Shown: positions 21,884-22,989 of the stretch, piece after piece
Layout of the letters: every line of letters begins with the position of its first letter
How positions within the stretch are numbered: position 1 is the stretch's first letter
Source of the DNA: an uncultured Bacilli bacterium
GTDB lineage: Bacteria; Bacillota_I; Bacilli_A; RF39; UBA660
Direction of reading: 5' to 3'
Assembly: GCA_934102255.1 (NCBI GenBank)
Contig: CAKOSN010000032.1
Location: 1 to 22,989, forward strand
DNA length: 22,989 nucleotides
Made by a program: the position numbers and the translations under genes
Notes under the pieces: generated by a model
Databases searched by the model: none
Told to the model about the DNA's origin: nothing
What the model saw: the letters and a program-made list of their open reading frames with translations, nothing else

Positions 21884-22660
21884 TTGAAAAAGTATGGAAA
21901 ATATATCCTTTTTAGTATTCTAGTTCTTGTAAGTTTTTATACTACTAATAAAACAGCTAATCTAGTTCGTAGTCAAGACCCCATTTTAAAAGAAATCCAA
22001 AATGTAAGCAAAGCGCGAAAACTAGACTTTGTAAATGCCGAGATAAATGATGATTACATTATTCCTGGAATGTATGGTAGCGTCGTTGATGAATTAAAAA
22101 GCCTTGCTAAAATGAAAGAACAAGATGTTTTTAATAGCCTTTATCTTGTAAGCCAGCCTATAAAACCAGATATTTCCTTAAGTGATAATCTTGATAAAAT
22201 CATAATTAAAGGAAATAGTAAAAAACAACAAGTAAGTTTTATAATTGATGCAAGTAGTAGTAAAGAAATTAAAGACTACTTAGTAAAAAATAATATCCAA
22301 GGTGATATGTTGATTACCAAAGAAACCTATTCTAAAAATAGCTATTTCGAACAAATAAATAATGATTATAGTAATTATAAAGAATTAGATAAAACCTTGA
22401 AAAAAAATAAAATTAATACCAATATTTGCGTGCTTGATAATAATAATTCTAATTTAAAATTCTGTAAAAGCAAGAAAAAATACTTAGTAAAACCAGAAAT
22501 TTTTTTAGATAAAACTAATATTATTGAAGCAAAAGAAGCTTTAAGTAGCGGCAGTATCATTTATATTAAAGATGCTACTTACTTAGACTGTCTAGTAGAG
22601 TATATAAAGTCCAAGGATTTAAAAATAGTTCCTTTAAGTGAACTTATAAGTGAAAAATAA
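21884..22660 (+). CDS. Membrane-anchored NodB/polysaccharide-deacetylase-like protein, probably inactive
   Basis: I choose TTG 21884 (258 aa), 6 nt after AGGTG (21873-21877); an in-frame GTG at 21875 is part of that ribosome-binding site. Residues 1-22 (MKKYGKYILFSILVLVSFYT) are a signal anchor, so the rest is outside. The second half follows the order of a NodB fold: KKQQVSFIIDASSSKEIKDY takes the place of the usual K-x-VALTFDDGP strand and helix, GDMLITKETY resembles the ATFF-type strand, and EALSSGSIIYIKDA plus YIKSKDLKIVPLSELI match the GSIILLHD and KGY-x-FVTLSEL ending. The paired Asp and His metal ligands of active enzymes are missing. It may be a structural or binding relative. The match is by pattern and moderate in strength. 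Confidence 0.65.
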   Translation: MKKYGKYILFSILVLVSFYTTNKTANLVRSQDPILKEIQNVSKARKLDFVNAEINDDYIIPGMYGSVVDELKSLAKMKEQDVFNSLYLVSQPIKPDISLSDNLDKIIIKGNSKKQQVSFIIDASSSKEIKDYLVKNNIQGDMLITKETYSKNSYFEQINNDYSNYKELDKTLKKNKINTNICVLDNNNSNLKFCKSKKKYLVKPEIFLDKTNIIEAKEALSSGSIIYIKDATYLDCLVEYIKSKDLKIVPLSELISEK

Positions 22661-22682
22661 TTGATTGAGTAAAAAGCAATTA
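22651..22682 (+). repeat. 32 bp direct repeat, copy 1
   Basis: This copy starts TGAAAAATAATTGATTGAG and ends AAAAAGCAATTA. It spans the stop codon of the NodB-like gene and recurs exactly at 22723-22754, a 72 bp period. Confidence 0.8.
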
Positions 22683-22722
22683 ATTAAAAAATAATTAAGT
22701 AGGAGAAAGGCAATTAAACAAA

Positions 22723-22754
22723 TGAAAAATAATTGATTGAGTAAAAAGCAATTA
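22723..22754 (+). repeat. 32 bp direct repeat, copy 2
   Basis: An exact copy of 22651-22682. In this copy it is preceded by AGGAG and an ATG giving only MKNN before TGA, so no gene is formed. Confidence 0.8.
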
Positions 22755-22989
22755 TTACTAAAAGAAAAAAATTAAATTCTTAAGAGCAGAGGCAAAAATG
22801 AAATTGCTAAAAAAAAGAAGAAAAATTGTAAAAAAATAAAAGCAAAGCATAAAGTAAAGTATTAAAAAAGAAAACTGACTTTTTAAAGCGTGAAAACTAA
22901 GTGAAGATTAGGAGTTAGTGTAGAATAAGTGTGGAGATTTTTGCTCCAAATTGAGTTATAATATATCTTGATTTTATGATAATATGGTT
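22755..22989 (+). other. A-rich non-coding tail
   Basis: No ORF of meaningful size. A 13-codon basic reading frame at about 22798 is not convincing. A weak hairpin (TTAAAAAAG against CTTTTTAA, about 22862-22887) and a TATAAT near 22956-22961 suggest an ending unit and the promoter of a gene beyond the window. Confidence 0.4.

Noticed and set aside
22721..22840. Tiny ORFs (MKNN and a 13-residue basic peptide) in the tail
   Set aside because: Too short, low-complexity and part of a duplicated A-rich tract; no supporting features.
1..22989. Mycoplasma-type code with TGA read as Trp
   Set aside because: All Trp codons seen in conserved proteins are TGG, no in-frame TGA is needed in any conserved domain, and the 10413 gene ends at a TGA followed by a terminator.

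Overview
The window reads as a chromosomal segment of an AT-rich (roughly 30% G+C), anaerobic, Gram-positive-type bacterium, probably a gut-associated Bacilli/Mollicutes-like lineage (RF39/Erysipelotrichales-type). The evidence is strong A/T codon bias, Shine-Dalgarno sites of the GGAGG type, a pyruvate:ferredoxin oxidoreductase, an FtsK/SpoIIIE translocase, tiny YjcZ-like membrane proteins, and many large wall-less or wall-exposed surface proteins with prepilin, Ig-like and glycine-rich modules. All tryptophans I checked are TGG and one gene ends in TGA, so the standard bacterial code applies, not the Mycoplasma code. The lineage is an inference. Every gene I accept lies on the + strand.

Layout. 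(1) 1-2259: two tandem paralogous surface proteins, the first cut by the window edge. Their C-termini hold a locally GC-rich segment (about 61% and 47% in two roughly 130-140 bp stretches) in which an invariant Trp/Gly/Ala scaffold alternates with highly variable NNY codons. This looks like the variable region of a diversity-generating retroelement (DGR) target. No reverse transcriptase or template repeat is visible in the window. (2) 2338-2556: two tiny membrane proteins, then a terminator. (3) 2639-6416: FtsK/SpoIIIE, then a membrane protein with a Lys/Thr-rich cytosolic tail and two DUF4358-like modules. (4) 6572-10263: a very large prepilin-like protein with Ig-like repeats, followed by a membrane protein whose C-terminal domain is related to the DGR-like proteins. 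(5) 10413-14643: four genes of unknown function driven by three strikingly similar promoters; the last has a J-domain-like N-terminus without the HPD motif. (6) 14735-17782: an Asn-rich membrane protein and a glycine-rich surface protein. Between them lies a 400 bp leader carrying two 11-5-11 palindromes in mutually inverted orientation, a possible invertible switch. (7) 17881-22660: pyruvate:ferredoxin oxidoreductase with a palindrome in its promoter spacer, an XRE-family regulator, and a membrane-anchored NodB-fold protein lacking the usual metal-binding motif. (8) 22661-22989: repeat-bearing, A-rich non-coding DNA.

How it works together. Most of the window is cell-surface biology: variable ligand-binding-type proteins, pilin-like proteins, Ig-like and Gly-rich displays. 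A few housekeeping genes (ftsK, nifJ-type PFOR) are interspersed. The two most unusual signals both suggest programmed variation of surface proteins: targeted hypermutation of the C-type-lectin-like tails at the left, and possible site-specific inversion upstream of the Gly-rich protein at 16604. Both are hypotheses that need flanking sequence or read data.
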